64,000 nt of DNA from positions 120,518 through 184,517 of the forward strand of contig JAFYER010000002.1 in NCBI GenBank assembly GCA_017544165.1, in the 5' to 3' direction. Below, one piece after another: positions 46,921-56,471 of the stretch (within the stretch, counting starts at the first letter, position 1; each line of letters starts with the position of its first letter). A model generated the notes under the pieces. That model had not been told where the DNA came from. It did no database searches and saw only the letters and a list, made by a program, of their open reading frames with translations. A program made the position numbers and the translations under genes. The stretch comes from Bacilli bacterium (GTDB taxonomy: Bacteria > Bacillota_I > Bacilli_A > RF39 > UBA660).

Positions 46921-48528
46921 ATGAAAGAGAAGTTAATTAAAATAATAAATCATCAATTAGGGCAAATGGGTATTGATAATATAAGCGTTTCAATCGAAAT
47001 TCCAAAGAATAAGGATAATGGTGATTTTAGTTCTAATATTGCTATGCAACTTGCGAAGATATTACAAAAACCACCAATTGAAATTGCAAATGATATTATT
47101 AAAAATATTAGTGAACCATGGATTACTAAAATAGAAATTGCTGGGCCTGGATTTATAAACTTTTATGTTAAAAATGATTATTTACTTGATAACATCAATT
47201 ATGTTATTGATCAAGACAAGAATTATGGTTCTTGTGAAATAGGTCATAATGAAAAAGTAAATATTGAATTTGTTAGTGCCAATCCTACTGGTATAATGCA
47301 TATCGGTAATGCAAGAGGAGGAGCTTATGGTGATTCTCTTGCAAGAATAATGACCTTTTGTGGATATGATGTTACAAAAGAGTATTACTTAAATGATGCA
47401 GGCAATCAAATTAATAAATTAGGCAGGTCAGTCTTAAGTAGATATCTTACTAAAATAGGTATTGAAAATGAATTTCCTGAGGATGGATATCCTGGAAAAG
47501 AAATTTATGATATTGCCGATTTAGTCTATAAAGACTATCAAGATAAACTTTCTAAAGATGATTTAGAGGTATTTAAAAAATATGGTGTTGAATATTTAAC
47601 AAATAAGATTATGGAAGATTTGGAAAACTATCGGATTAAATATGATGTAGTTACCTCTGAAAAGGAGATATATAAAAAGCATCCACTTGATAAAGTTATT
47701 AGTCTTATGAAAGATAATGGTTATATTTATGAAAAAGATGGAGCAACATGGTTTAAAAGTAGTATACTATACGATGATAAAGACCATGTATTAGTTAAAG
47801 CAGACGGTTTTTATACTTATTTAGTTCCTGATATTGCTTATCACATGGATAAAATAGACCGTGGGTTTAAAATGGCAATTGATGTCCTTGGAACAGACCA
47901 TCATGGTTATGTAGCAAGACTTAAAAGTGCATTAAAAGCCGTTGGTTATGATGATAACATATTAAATGTTAAACTATTACAACTCGTCAGAATTGTTCGT
48001 AATGGACAAGTAGAATCAATGCACAAAAGAAGTGGTAATATTGTATCCCTTAATGATTTAATAAATGAAGTTGGAGTTAATGCTGCTAGATATTATTTTT
48101 CAAAATATTCACTTGATACGCAAATGGATTTTGATATTGAACTTGCTAAGTCTAAATCAAATGATAATCCCGTATACTATGTTTGTTATGCTTATGCAAG
48201 AATATGTTCTATTTTAAATAAATATCCAAAAATAGAAAAATGTGAAAATTATAATCTCATTAATGAGGAAGATGCATATAATGTTTTAGCAGCCGTGTAT
48301 AATTTTCCTGATATTGTAAAAAGTGCCTGTCAAAAGCAAATGCCTCATGTTATAACAAATTATGTGTATGAACTTGCATCATTGTTTCATACTTATTATG
48401 AAAACTGCCGTGTTATTAGTGATGATGATGAAAAGACAAGTCAAAATTTAAATTTATTAAAATGTGTTCAAATAACACTTAGAAATGCACTAGATTTAAT
48501 TGGTGTAATACCGGAAGAAAGGATGTAA
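46921..48528 (+). CDS. argS: Arginyl-tRNA synthetase
   Basis: Charges tRNA-Arg. The 535-residue enzyme has the ArgRS N-terminal domain, the class I motif SANPTGIMHIGNARG near residue 115, LGTDHHGYVARLK and the KMSKS-like SMHKRSGN, typical for ArgRS. The start is ATG 46921; the ATG at 46891 belongs to the -10 region. It is followed by rpoE after 5 bp. Confidence 0.97.
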   Translation: MKEKLIKIINHQLGQMGIDNISVSIEIPKNKDNGDFSSNIAMQLAKILQKPPIEIANDIIKNISEPWITKIEIAGPGFINFYVKNDYLLDNINYVIDQDKNYGSCEIGHNEKVNIEFVSANPTGIMHIGNARGGAYGDSLARIMTFCGYDVTKEYYLNDAGNQINKLGRSVLSRYLTKIGIENEFPEDGYPGKEIYDIADLVYKDYQDKLSKDDLEVFKKYGVEYLTNKIMEDLENYRIKYDVVTSEKEIYKKHPLDKVISLMKDNGYIYEKDGATWFKSSILYDDKDHVLVKADGFYTYLVPDIAYHMDKIDRGFKMAIDVLGTDHHGYVARLKSALKAVGYDDNILNVKLLQLVRIVRNGQVESMHKRSGNIVSLNDLINEVGVNAARYYFSKYSLDTQMDFDIELAKSKSNDNPVYYVCYAYARICSILNKYPKIEKCENYNLINEEDAYNVLAAVYNFPDIVKSACQKQMPHVITNYVYELASLFHTYYENCRVISDDDEKTSQNLNLLKCVQITLRNALDLIGVIPEERM

Positions 48529-48533
48529 TAGAT

Positions 48534-48980
48534 TTGAAATTAAAGGGTTATACAAAAGAAGATTTAGAATCAATGAGTTATACTGAACTTGCAGAAATAA
48601 TTCTAAATGAAAAAGGATCATCAATGAAAATTGTTGATGTTTTCAAAAAGATATGCAAATTACTCGAAATGAGTGATGCTGAATTTGAAGCTAAAGTCGC
48701 AGATTTCTTTGAACTTATATCAACTGATAAAAACTTTATTGTTCTAGAAAAAGGATTTTGTGATTTAAGAAAGAAACATACTCCCAAAGTTGTCATCGAG
48801 GAAGATGATGAAGAAGTAATCGAACCTGAAGCAGTCGATGAAGAAGAAACTGAACCAGAAGAAGATTCTGAGGAAGATATTTTCTATGACAACTCTAGCG
48901 ATAAAGATGATGTCGAAGACAGTGATGATGAATTATCAGACTTTATTGTTGTTGATGAAGAAGAGGAAGTAAATCTTTAA
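48534..48980 (+). CDS. rpoE: RNA polymerase delta subunit
   Basis: Delta increases specificity and recycling of RNA polymerase in Firmicutes. Residues 1-85 are the HARE-HTH-like folded domain (SYTELAEIILNEKGSSMKIVD), and the remaining 60 are an acidic tail of D and E, the mark of this family. Starts with TTG 48534 after GGATG. Presence of delta supports class Bacilli. Confidence 0.93.
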   Translation: MKLKGYTKEDLESMSYTELAEIILNEKGSSMKIVDVFKKICKLLEMSDAEFEAKVADFFELISTDKNFIVLEKGFCDLRKKHTPKVVIEEDDEEVIEPEAVDEEETEPEEDSEEDIFYDNSSDKDDVEDSDDELSDFIVVDEEEEVNL

Positions 48981-48986
48981 ATAATT

Positions 48987-49018
48987 AAAACATCCTAAAA
49001 TAGGGTGTTTTGTTTTGC
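48987..49018 (+). terminator. Terminator after rpoE
   Basis: ACATCCT, loop AAAAT, AGGGTGT followed by TTTGTTTT. The downstream end overlaps the -35 of the prfA promoter. Confidence 0.75.
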
Positions 49019-49043
49019 TTAAAAACAAATAATATAGTATAAT
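49015..49043 (+). promoter_or_regulatory. Promoter of prfA
   Basis: TTGCTT (49015-49020), 17 bp, TATAAT (49038-49043), about 25 bp before the start codon. Confidence 0.7.
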
Positions 49044-49069
49044 CTAATAGAAAAAAAGGACGTGAAAAC

Positions 49070-50134
49070 ATGTTTGAAAGATTAGATACAATGGTTGATA
49101 AATATAATGAACTTAGTAATTTATTAACTAGTGAAGAAGTATTAAATGATTATAATTTATTAAAAAAATATTCAAAAGAGAAAAGTGAACTTGAGGAAAC
49201 TGTAAATACTTATGAAGAATATAAGAAAGTTTTAAATAACATCGAAGAAGCTAAAATAATGCTTGATGATCCTGAACTAAAAGAAATAGCAAGCGAAGAA
49301 CTTGAAAATCTTGAGCAAGAAAAAGAGAGGTTATATAAAGAGCTAGAAATCCTTTTAGTACCTAAAGATGAAAACGATGGTAAGAATGTTATCATGGAAA
49401 TTCGCGGAGCAGCCGGAGGAGATGAAGCAAATATTTTTGCCGGAGATTTATTTAGAATGTATTCTTATTATGCTGAAAAAAATGGGTGGAAAATTGAAGT
49501 GCTACACAGTATTGAAGGAACTTCTGGCGGTTTTTCTTCTTTAGAATGTATAATTAAGGGTAATAATGTTTATTCTAAATTAAAATATGAAAGCGGTTCG
49601 CATCGTGTACAAAGAGTCCCAGAAACAGAAAGTCAAGGAAGAGTTCATACCTCTACGGCAACAGTTGTTGTTATGCCTGAACTTGAGGATGTTAACATTG
49701 ATATTAATGAAAGTGATTTAAAAATAGATGTTTTCCATTCTTCTGGTGCGGGTGGACAATCGGTTAACACAAGTAATTCCGCTGTAAGAATAACGCATAT
49801 TCCTACCGGAGTAGTAGTAGCCTGTCAAAATGAACGGAGTCAATTAAAAAATAAAGAAATCGCTATGAAATTACTAAAAATTAAGATTAATGATGAATTA
49901 CAACAAAAACAACTTGAAGCAAATCATGCTGAGAGAAAAAGTAAAGTTGGAACTGGTGATCGTAGCGAAAAGATTAGAACATATAATTATCCCCAAAATA
50001 GAGTTACAGATCATCGAATCAATTTTTCAATTATGGAACTTGATCGAGTTATGGATGGCTATTTAGATCCAATTATCGAAGAATTAATAAATGAAGATAT
50101 GCGTCTAAAACTTGCTGGTGTTAAAAGTGAATAA
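49070..50134 (+). CDS. prfA: Peptide chain release factor 1
   Basis: Terminates at UAA and UAG. The 354-residue protein has the codon-recognition PET in VQRVPETESQGRVHTSTAT and the catalytic GGQ in SSGAGGQSVNTSNS. RF1 is distinguished from RF2 by the PxT motif. It overlaps prmC, which methylates the GGQ glutamine. Confidence 0.97.
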   Translation: MFERLDTMVDKYNELSNLLTSEEVLNDYNLLKKYSKEKSELEETVNTYEEYKKVLNNIEEAKIMLDDPELKEIASEELENLEQEKERLYKELEILLVPKDENDGKNVIMEIRGAAGGDEANIFAGDLFRMYSYYAEKNGWKIEVLHSIEGTSGGFSSLECIIKGNNVYSKLKYESGSHRVQRVPETESQGRVHTSTATVVVMPELEDVNIDINESDLKIDVFHSSGAGGQSVNTSNSAVRITHIPTGVVVACQNERSQLKNKEIAMKLLKIKINDELQQKQLEANHAERKSKVGTGDRSEKIRTYNYPQNRVTDHRINFSIMELDRVMDGYLDPIIEELINEDMRLKLAGVKSE

Positions 50135-50846
50135 TTTTGATGAAGAATTAATAAAAAAGTATCTTCCTGAAGAAAAATGGGAAGATTCTTTTAAAAAACT
50201 AGAAAGTGGTTATCCTGTTCAATATATAATCGGTAATGTCGATTTTTATAATTCTATTATTAATATCAATGAACACGTTTTAATACCTAGATTTGAAACT
50301 GAGTATTTAGTAGATTATCTAATTAAAATATTAAAAGATTATAACTTTGAGAGTCCTAACATTTTAGATATAGGTACAGGTTCTGGGTGTATAAGTATTG
50401 CTTTAAAAAAGAATCTTGATTCCTTTATTAAAGCTATTGATATAAATAGTGAAGCAATAAGCGTTGCTAAATCAAATGCTAAATTAAATAATGTTAATAT
50501 TGATTTTGAAAATATTAGGATCGAAGAATTTGTTTCAAATGAAAAATTTGATGTAATTGTTTCTAATCCTCCGTATATTGCTTATGATGAAATAGTTGAT
50601 GAAAAAACAAAATATGAACCTCAAAATGCTTTATATGCTGATGATAATGGTCTATATTTTTATAAATTGATTATAGAAAAAAGCAAGCTTTTATTAAAAG
50701 GAAGGGGTATAATTGCTTTTGAAATTGGTTCTACGCAAGCAATTGATATTACTTCCTATGCTAAAAGTATTTATCCAAATGCTAAAATAATTGTTAAGAA
50801 AGATTTAAATAACTTTGATAGATATATATTTATTATTAATGAATAA
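50127..50846 (+). CDS. prmC: Release factor glutamine methyltransferase
   Basis: Methylates the GGQ glutamine of release factors. The SAM motif is NILDIGTGSGCISIALKK and the catalytic motif NPPYIAYDE; LIPRFETEYLVD is the family N-terminal signature. I take GTG 50127 as start because it overlaps the prfA stop (GTGAATAA); TTG 50112 and GTG 50118 are alternatives. Confidence 0.95.
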   Translation: MNNFDEELIKKYLPEEKWEDSFKKLESGYPVQYIIGNVDFYNSIININEHVLIPRFETEYLVDYLIKILKDYNFESPNILDIGTGSGCISIALKKNLDSFIKAIDINSEAISVAKSNAKLNNVNIDFENIRIEEFVSNEKFDVIVSNPPYIAYDEIVDEKTKYEPQNALYADDNGLYFYKLIIEKSKLLLKGRGIIAFEIGSTQAIDITSYAKSIYPNAKIIVKKDLNNFDRYIFIINE

Positions 50847-50884
50847 AAAAGGTAATAGTTAATCATTATTGTTATGGTGATATG

Positions 50885-51382
50885 ATGAAAAAAATTATTA
50901 TCTTTTTATTTTTAATAACAATTGTCTTTTTATCAAAAGAAAATAAAGTAGTAATTCCTAAGGAAAGTATTAGGTTTAGGATTATAGCAAATAGTAATAA
51001 TGAAAAAGATCAAATGTTAAAATGGCAAGTTAATAAAGAACTTATTCCTATTTTGCATGATATTACTGATGTTTCTAATATTAATGATATGCGTTTAAAT
51101 ATTAATAATAATCTTTATGATATTGATAGAATAACAAGCAAATACACTGATAATTATATGATTAACTATGGGTTAAATTATTTTCCTGAGAAAGAATACT
51201 CGGGTGTTGTATATCCTGAAGGAAAATATGAATCTTTAGTCATTACTTTAGGTGATGGTTTGGGAGATAATTGGTGGTGTGTATTATTTCCTCCTTTATG
51301 TTTAATGGAAGCAACTAAAACCGATTATAGTGATGTAGAATATAAGTTATTTGTCAAAGAAGCAATAAATAAATACTTTTAG
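50885..51382 (+). CDS. spoIIR: Stage II sporulation protein R
   Basis: Secreted forespore signal that triggers SpoIIGA to process pro-sigma-E. The 165-residue protein has a signal-type N-terminus (KKIIIFLFLITIVFL), then IRFRIIANSNNEKDQMLKW and the conserved YESLVITLGDGLGDNWWCV followed by LFPPLC. The gene follows prmC as in Bacillus. I use the second ATG, with GGTGAT just upstream. No convincing sigma-F promoter was seen. Confidence 0.95.
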   Translation: MKKIIIFLFLITIVFLSKENKVVIPKESIRFRIIANSNNEKDQMLKWQVNKELIPILHDITDVSNINDMRLNINNNLYDIDRITSKYTDNYMINYGLNYFPEKEYSGVVYPEGKYESLVITLGDGLGDNWWCVLFPPLCLMEATKTDYSDVEYKLFVKEAINKYF

Positions 51383-51395
51383 AATATGTTTTACT

Positions 51396-51920
51396 ATGAG
51401 CATATTAATGATTTTTTTAATTGGTTTATCTCTTTCGATGGATACCTTTTCATTATCTTTAAGTTTAGGAACTATAAATATTCCTAAAAAAAGAATGGTT
51501 TTATACAGTTTAATTGTTGGTTTAATGCATTTTATCTTACCTTTATTAGGCTATTTTTTATCAAATTCTATTAAAAATATCATAACTATTAATGGGGATA
51601 AGCTTCTTATGATAATATTTGGTTTTATAGCTATTTCCATGGTAGTTAATCTTTTTTCTAAAGAAGAAAAACAGTATCGTTTTAATATAATAGATATGTT
51701 TATTTGTGCTTTATCAGTTAGCATTGATAGTTTTACGATAGGTATTGGTCTTATTTTCTCAATTAAGACAGTTTTATTGTGTTGTATTATTTTTTTTACG
51801 TTATCTTTAATTTTTACAATTTTGGGTTTTGCTCTTGGGGTAATATGTAAACATAAATTTGGTAAAATCGCTAATATAATTGGCCTTATTTTAATTGTTT
51901 TGGTGATGATAATTGGTTAA
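51396..51920 (+). CDS. mntP: MntP/YtaF-family membrane protein (probable manganese exporter)
   Basis: A 174-residue protein with six membrane segments in two related halves. Each half has a D-x-F motif: LSMDTFSLSLSLG (about 13-25) and SVSIDSFTIGIGL (about 108-120), as in MntP. The ywlD/mntP gene lies beside spoIIR in Bacillus, which supports the name. YtaF, a sporulation membrane protein of the same superfamily, is the alternative. The ribosome-binding site is weak. Confidence 0.75.
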   Translation: MSILMIFLIGLSLSMDTFSLSLSLGTINIPKKRMVLYSLIVGLMHFILPLLGYFLSNSIKNIITINGDKLLMIIFGFIAISMVVNLFSKEEKQYRFNIIDMFICALSVSIDSFTIGIGLIFSIKTVLLCCIIFFTLSLIFTILGFALGVICKHKFGKIANIIGLILIVLVMIIG

Positions 51921-51925
51921 GTTAT

Positions 51926-51954
51926 TTGACTATTAGTAATTATTTATTTATAAT
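51926..51954 (+). promoter_or_regulatory. Promoter of murA
   Basis: TTGACT (51926-51931), 17 bp, TATAAT (51949-51954). A leader of about 70 nt follows; I see no clear riboswitch in it. Confidence 0.75.
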
Positions 51955-52030
51955 AAGATTGCTATTTAATTATTTAGATTTCAATTGTTTCTTTTAAAGA
52001 AGTTTTTTATATAAAAAGAAAAGGTGAATT

Positions 52031-53299
52031 ATGGAAAAAATTATTATTAATGGGGGTAAAACACTTTCAGGTAGTATCCAAATAGGTGGCGCTAAAAATA
52101 GTGTTGTTGCTCTTATACCCGCGGCATTACTTGCTGAAGGAAAAACAGTTATTAGCAATGTTCCAAATATTACAGATCGTGATGCTTTATTTAATATTGT
52201 TAAAGCGTTAGGTGTAAAAGTGTCTAAAGAGGATACTATTGTCAATATTGATTCGACAAATATTAAAAATGTTGAAATATCTGAGGAATTATCTAAAAAA
52301 CTTAGGGCTTCATATTATTTTATGGGCGTCCTTCTTGCGAAATATAAACATGTTGAAATGTACTTCCCAGGTGGATGTAATATTGGAGCAAGACCAATCG
52401 ACTTACATTTAAAAGGTTTTGAGGCGATGGGTGTAAAAGTATCTCATGATGAAGAAACTCATAAATATATTTTAGATGCTAAGAAGCTTAAAGGTGCTAA
52501 AATTAGTTTGGATTTTGCCTCAGTTGGGGCCACGATTAATATCATGTTTGCGGCAACGATGGCCGAAGGAACGACTGTTATTGAAAATGCTGCGAAAGAA
52601 ACAGAAATTATTAATATAGCGGACTTTTTAAATGCTATGGGAGCAGATATTACTGGTGCAGGAACCTCTACAATAAAAATAAATGGTGTTAAAAAATTAC
52701 ATTCAGCCTCTATTTCTGTTATTCCTGATCGGATTGAAGCAGGTACTTATTTAATTATCGGTGCTTTAGTAGGCGATAATCTTAAGGTATGCGGAGTAAA
52801 TCCTGATCATATTACGGCTGTTTTAAATAAGTTTAAAGATATGGGTATTGATTATAAAGTTGAGGGAAATATAATTACAATTAGTAAAGCTAAAATAATT
52901 AATCCAATAAATATTACAACACTTGTTTACCCAGGGTTTCCTACTGATTTGGGTCAACCAATGTCAGTTCTTCTTACGCAAGCTGATGGGACTTCCTATT
53001 TCGAAGAAACAATTTGGGAAAATAGAATGCAACATGTTGAATATTTAAATAAGATGGGAGCCAATATCGAATTAAAGGATAATTCTCATGCTGTAATTAA
53101 TGGGCCATCACCACTTCATGGAGCGTCAATTAACGCAACCGATTTAAGGGGTGGAGCTGCCTTAGTAGTCGCAGGCTTAGCGGCTGATGGTCAAACTATA
53201 ATATCTAATATCGATTATATTTTAAGGGGTTATGAAAATTTAATTATTAAGTTAAATAATGTCGGGGCTGATATTCAAATTATTAACGTCGATGAATAG
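52031..53299 (+). CDS. murA: UDP-N-acetylglucosamine 1-carboxyvinyltransferase
   Basis: First committed step of peptidoglycan synthesis and the fosfomycin target. The 422-residue protein has GGKTLSGSIQIGGAKNSVVA at the start and the catalytic cysteine in FPGGCNIGARPIDLHLKGF, so it should be fosfomycin-sensitive by this residue. DRIEAGTYL and DLRGGAALVVAGLAADG are further signatures. Confidence 0.96.
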   Translation: MEKIIINGGKTLSGSIQIGGAKNSVVALIPAALLAEGKTVISNVPNITDRDALFNIVKALGVKVSKEDTIVNIDSTNIKNVEISEELSKKLRASYYFMGVLLAKYKHVEMYFPGGCNIGARPIDLHLKGFEAMGVKVSHDEETHKYILDAKKLKGAKISLDFASVGATINIMFAATMAEGTTVIENAAKETEIINIADFLNAMGADITGAGTSTIKINGVKKLHSASISVIPDRIEAGTYLIIGALVGDNLKVCGVNPDHITAVLNKFKDMGIDYKVEGNIITISKAKIINPINITTLVYPGFPTDLGQPMSVLLTQADGTSYFEETIWENRMQHVEYLNKMGANIELKDNSHAVINGPSPLHGASINATDLRGGAALVVAGLAADGQTIISNIDYILRGYENLIIKLNNVGADIQIINVDE

Positions 53300-53308
53300 A
53301 AAAAAATA

Positions 53309-53388
53309 TTGCCAACTAGGAAATATATGATATAATATCTAGGACAAAGGGAACTATGCTATGGATTTAGCATGGGAAGGAGGATATA
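53309..53388 (+). promoter_or_regulatory. Promoter and leader of rpmE
   Basis: TTGCCA (53309-53314), 16 bp, TATAAT (53331-53336). The leader of about 50 nt can form ATGCTA/TAGCAT with the loop TGGATT, shortly before AGGAGG. Leaders bound by L31 exist in Firmicutes; this short hairpin may be one, but I cannot verify the consensus. Confidence 0.55.
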
Positions 53389-53607
53389 ATGAGAGCAAAT
53401 ATTCATCCAGAAATGAAAGAAACCACAGTTACATGTATATGTGGTGCAACATTTAAAACAAAATCAACAAAAGAGAATATCAATGTTGAAATATGTAGCG
53501 AGTGTCATCCTTTTTATACAGGAACACAAGCTAAAGCTAAAAAGACTGGAAATATCGAAAAATTTAATCGTAAATATGGTTTAGATAAAAAACAAAAAGC
53601 TGCATAG
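53389..53607 (+). CDS. rpmE: Ribosomal protein bL31 (zinc form)
   Basis: L31 bridges the subunits at the central protuberance. The 72-residue protein has cysteines in TCICGATF and [10 protein letters not shown], the zinc-binding (C+) type. A strong AGGAGG site lies before the ATG. L31 of this type serves as a zinc store. Confidence 0.95.
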   Translation: MRANIHPEMKETTVTCICGATFKTKSTKENINVEICSECHPFYTGTQAKAKKTGNIEKFNRKYGLDKKQKAA

Positions 53608-53651
53608 TTTTTTGTTTTTATTTGTAGTATAATCAATAAGGAGTGTGAAAA

Positions 53652-54107
53652 ATGAAAATATTTATAGCAACTGATCATCGCGGAGTCGATATCGAAAAGG
53701 AATTAGTGGATTACTTAAAAACAATGAATGTCGAGGTAATTACTACTAAACTAGAACATCATGATACGGATGATTATCCTGATTTTGCTTATGATGTATG
53801 TCAAAATGTTATTAATAATACAGATTCTTTAGGTATTCTTATATGTGGAACTGGAATTGGTATGAGCATAGCGGCCAATAAAGTAAAGGGTATTAGAGCG
53901 GCTAAATGTTGTAGCCCTGATGAAGCTTACTATGCAAAATTTCATAATGCTGCTAATGTACTTTGTTTAAGTATGAGTACACCTTTAGAAAAGATGTGTG
54001 AAATAATCGATACATTTATCAACACTAAGAATGCCGAAGATGAAAGACATTTAAGAAGAATTGAAAAAATCATAAAAATCGAAAGTGGTACATATAATGA
54101 ACTATAG
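53652..54107 (+). CDS. rpiB: Ribose-5-phosphate isomerase B family protein
   Basis: Interconverts ribose-5-phosphate and ribulose-5-phosphate. The 151-residue protein has IATDHRGVDIEKEL, the anion loop CGTGIGMSIAANK and HNAANVLCLSM. The LacAB/RpiB superfamily also includes galactose-6-phosphate isomerase; position near murA/rpmE as in Bacillus (ywlF) favours RpiB. TATAAT lies 12 bp before GGAGTG. Confidence 0.9.
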   Translation: MKIFIATDHRGVDIEKELVDYLKTMNVEVITTKLEHHDTDDYPDFAYDVCQNVINNTDSLGILICGTGIGMSIAANKVKGIRAAKCCSPDEAYYAKFHNAANVLCLSMSTPLEKMCEIIDTFINTKNAEDERHLRRIEKIIKIESGTYNEL

Positions 54108-54285
54108 ATTAATAATCTATACAATAATGCTTTTTACAACAACATTTGCTGTAAGTGGTATTAACTTTAATGGCTTTTTTAAAACAAAACATGAGCTAGA
54201 AGCAAAAATTTTTGTGGCTTTACTTATCTTAGGCATAAGCTTTGCTGCAAGTGAATTTATTATTGGTTTTATTGAGATGTTTTGA
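54097..54285 (+). CDS. DUF1146 membrane protein (YwzB-like)
   Basis: A 62-residue protein with two membrane helices (about 5-22 and 38-60) separated by FNGFFKTKHELEAKI. Both the shape and the position just before spoIID match YwzB of Bacillus, which has no known function. It overlaps the end of rpiB by 11 bp. Confidence 0.7.
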   Translation: MNYRLIIYTIMLFTTTFAVSGINFNGFFKTKHELEAKIFVALLILGISFAASEFIIGFIEMF

Positions 54286-54294
54286 AAGGAACAA

Positions 54295-55236
54295 ATGAAA
54301 AACAAAATATTACTTTATTTAATAGTATTATTAAGTGCAGTATTAGGTTGTATTAGAAGTTTTAATAGTAAAACTTCTTTTTTTATTAATGAGGAAATAA
54401 TTATCGAAGAAACAAAAAAAGAATTTCCCGCAACCTTAATAGCGGTCAAGGATGTTTCAAACGATACGATTGAAAGTTATGATATGGAAGAATATCTTAT
54501 TGGCGTAGTAGCCGGAGAAATGCCAGCATCCTTTAATGAGGAAGCTTTAAAAGCCCAAGCGGTTGCTGCTAGAACTTATGCCTACTATAAAATGCAAACT
54601 TCAAATGGTAATTTTGATATAACTAATGATGCTACAACGCAAGTGCATTTAACTAATGAACAAATGTATCAAAGATGGCAAGAAGGTTTTAATAAATATT
54701 ATGAAAGAGTAAAAAAAGCCGTAATGGATACAAGAGGTGAAGTAATAACTTATCAAAGCCAAATAATACCTGCATATTATTTTGCCATGAGTAATGGTTA
54801 TACTGAAAATAGTGAACTTGTCTTTAACGAAGAAAAAGACTATTTAAAAAGTGTACCATCACCTGAAAATAAAGAAAATTATGAATATGAAGTTACTTTT
54901 ACTAAAAAAGAGTTTTGTAATAAACTACAAATAAACTGTGAAAAAATTGAAGTAAATAATATTGTAAGAACTAATACTAATAGGATTACAAGCATAACAA
55001 TCAATAATGAAGAATTTAATGGTAAGACTTTTAAATATTTATTAAATATAAGATCTACTGATTTTGACTTATTAATAGGGGATAATATAAAAATCATCAC
55101 AAGAGGTTTTGGACATGGGGTAGGAATGAGTCAGTATGGTGCTAATAATCTTGCAAATTCTGGCTATTCATATCAGGAAATACTAGCTCATTATTATACA
55201 AATACGAAAATTACAAATATAGGTAGTATAATTTAA
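54295..55236 (+). CDS. spoIID: Stage II sporulation protein D (lytic transglycosylase)
   Basis: Part of the SpoIID-SpoIIM-SpoIIP engulfment machine; cuts glycan strands once stem peptides are removed. The 313-residue protein has an N-terminal membrane anchor (about 4-20), the catalytic glutamate E75 in GEMPASFNEEALKAQAVAAR, and the end RGFGHGVGMSQYGAN. It starts just after the DUF1146 gene and is followed by spoIIQ. Confidence 0.95.
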   Translation: MKNKILLYLIVLLSAVLGCIRSFNSKTSFFINEEIIIEETKKEFPATLIAVKDVSNDTIESYDMEEYLIGVVAGEMPASFNEEALKAQAVAARTYAYYKMQTSNGNFDITNDATTQVHLTNEQMYQRWQEGFNKYYERVKKAVMDTRGEVITYQSQIIPAYYFAMSNGYTENSELVFNEEKDYLKSVPSPENKENYEYEVTFTKKEFCNKLQINCEKIEVNNIVRTNTNRITSITINNEEFNGKTFKYLLNIRSTDFDLLIGDNIKIITRGFGHGVGMSQYGANNLANSGYSYQEILAHYYTNTKITNIGSII

Positions 55237-55274
55237 AAAAATATTTCCATACTCATGGTAGGAGGAAATATTAT

Positions 55275-55907
55275 ATGAAGAAAAGAAGATTAAAAAGATT
55301 TGTTTTACCATCATTATTTGTATTAGTTTCAGTTACTGCCTTTTTTGGTATAGCCATATTAAACAACATTTTATTAGGTGATGAATTAAATTACGATTAT
55401 TCAAAATCCCTTATGAAAGATGCAACCCAAGCAGTTTTAAGTGAGCAAAAAGAGGAAAAAAAGGAAATATATAAACCATATGTTTCTAATAATGTTACTA
55501 AAAAAGTTGGCTATTATGAAAAAGATGCTTCCGAAGAAGAAAAAGAAAATTCTCTAATTGTGTATGAAAAAACATACATGCCCTCAAGTGGCGTTGTTTA
55601 TGAAGCTGATGAAGTATTTGATGTAATCGCCGTTTTTGATGGTAAAGTAACCAATATCAAAGAAGATGAAATATTAGGTAATGTAGTGGAAATTACCCAT
55701 AACACTAATTTAATTACTTACTATTATTCTCTTAGTGACATAAAAGTCGAAATTGGTACAGAAGTAAAAGCTGGATCGATTTTAGGAAAAGCAACTACTA
55801 ATAAAATATATAATGAAAAAAACAATTTTTTATTCGAAGTATATTATCAAGGAAAATCTTTAAATCCTGAAAAATTCTATTCAATGAATATTGATGATTT
55901 ACAATAA
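55275..55907 (+). CDS. spoIIQ: Stage II sporulation protein Q (degenerate LytM domain)
   Basis: Forespore partner of SpoIIIAH in the channel between forespore and mother cell. The 210-residue protein has one membrane helix (about 9-30), a linker rich in K and E, and an M23-like domain from about residue 105 (MPSSGVVYEADEVFDVIAVF). The HxH metal motif of active enzymes is replaced (FEVYYQGKSLNP), so it is probably not a peptidase. Its place after spoIID and strong GGAGG site support the call. Confidence 0.9.
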   Translation: MKKRRLKRFVLPSLFVLVSVTAFFGIAILNNILLGDELNYDYSKSLMKDATQAVLSEQKEEKKEIYKPYVSNNVTKKVGYYEKDASEEEKENSLIVYEKTYMPSSGVVYEADEVFDVIAVFDGKVTNIKEDEILGNVVEITHNTNLITYYYSLSDIKVEIGTEVKAGSILGKATTNKIYNEKNNFLFEVYYQGKSLNPEKFYSMNIDDLQ

Positions 55908-56448
55908 TGTCATTTATTTAATTGATAATAGTTTATTTTATCGAAAAAAAGATCAAATTCTAAAATTACCCTTCAAAGACGACATTATTTATAAAATCAG
56001 TAAAAATGAGTTTATTAAAAGTTATCAAAATTTTTTAAAGCAAAATAAGATAAACAGATTTTTATATAATAAAACTTTATTGATAATTCATGATTCTACA
56101 CTTTCTAAACATGACCTAGAATATTTAAAAAATTTATTTTATGAAATAGGTTATAAAGAAATATTTTTAAGAAGTGATATATCTAATATAAAAACAGATA
56201 AAAAGAATAGTTATTTAATTATAGGTAAAAAAGATAGACTTATTTTTATTGATAATTATAATCAAAAAAAACAAATTATATTTGATAAATCTTGTATATC
56301 TTTTAATGAAGAATTAAGTCTAATTGAAAAGAAAGCTAAGAATAAAAATTTGATTATAATAGGTAAAATAAATGAAGAATTATTAAAAATAAAAAACTAT
56401 TATGTAATTGAAAATAAAGAAAAATATTTTTTAGAAAAATTCTTATAG
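55894..56448 (+). CDS. Unknown protein downstream of spoIIQ
   Basis: I do not recognise this 184-residue protein. It is rich in K, I and N, has no membrane segment or signal peptide, and alternates short strands with helices, for example KTLLIIHDSTLSKHDLEYLK and SYLIIGKKDRLIFIDNY. This vaguely recalls an actin-like (ASKHA) fold, but no phosphate loops can be named. It overlaps spoIIQ by 14 bp and is likely cotranscribed with it, which suggests a role in sporulation. Confidence 0.55.
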   Translation: MIYNNVIYLIDNSLFYRKKDQILKLPFKDDIIYKISKNEFIKSYQNFLKQNKINRFLYNKTLLIIHDSTLSKHDLEYLKNLFYEIGYKEIFLRSDISNIKTDKKNSYLIIGKKDRLIFIDNYNQKKQIIFDKSCISFNEELSLIEKKAKNKNLIIIGKINEELLKIKNYYVIENKEKYFLEKFL

Positions 56449-56471
56449 AACTATAGTAATGCCCCGATTTT

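Noticed and set aside
50846..50890. Sigma-F promoter for spoIIR (GGTGATATG)
   Set aside because: The match overlaps the start codon and leaves no room for a transcript leader; prmC readthrough is as likely.
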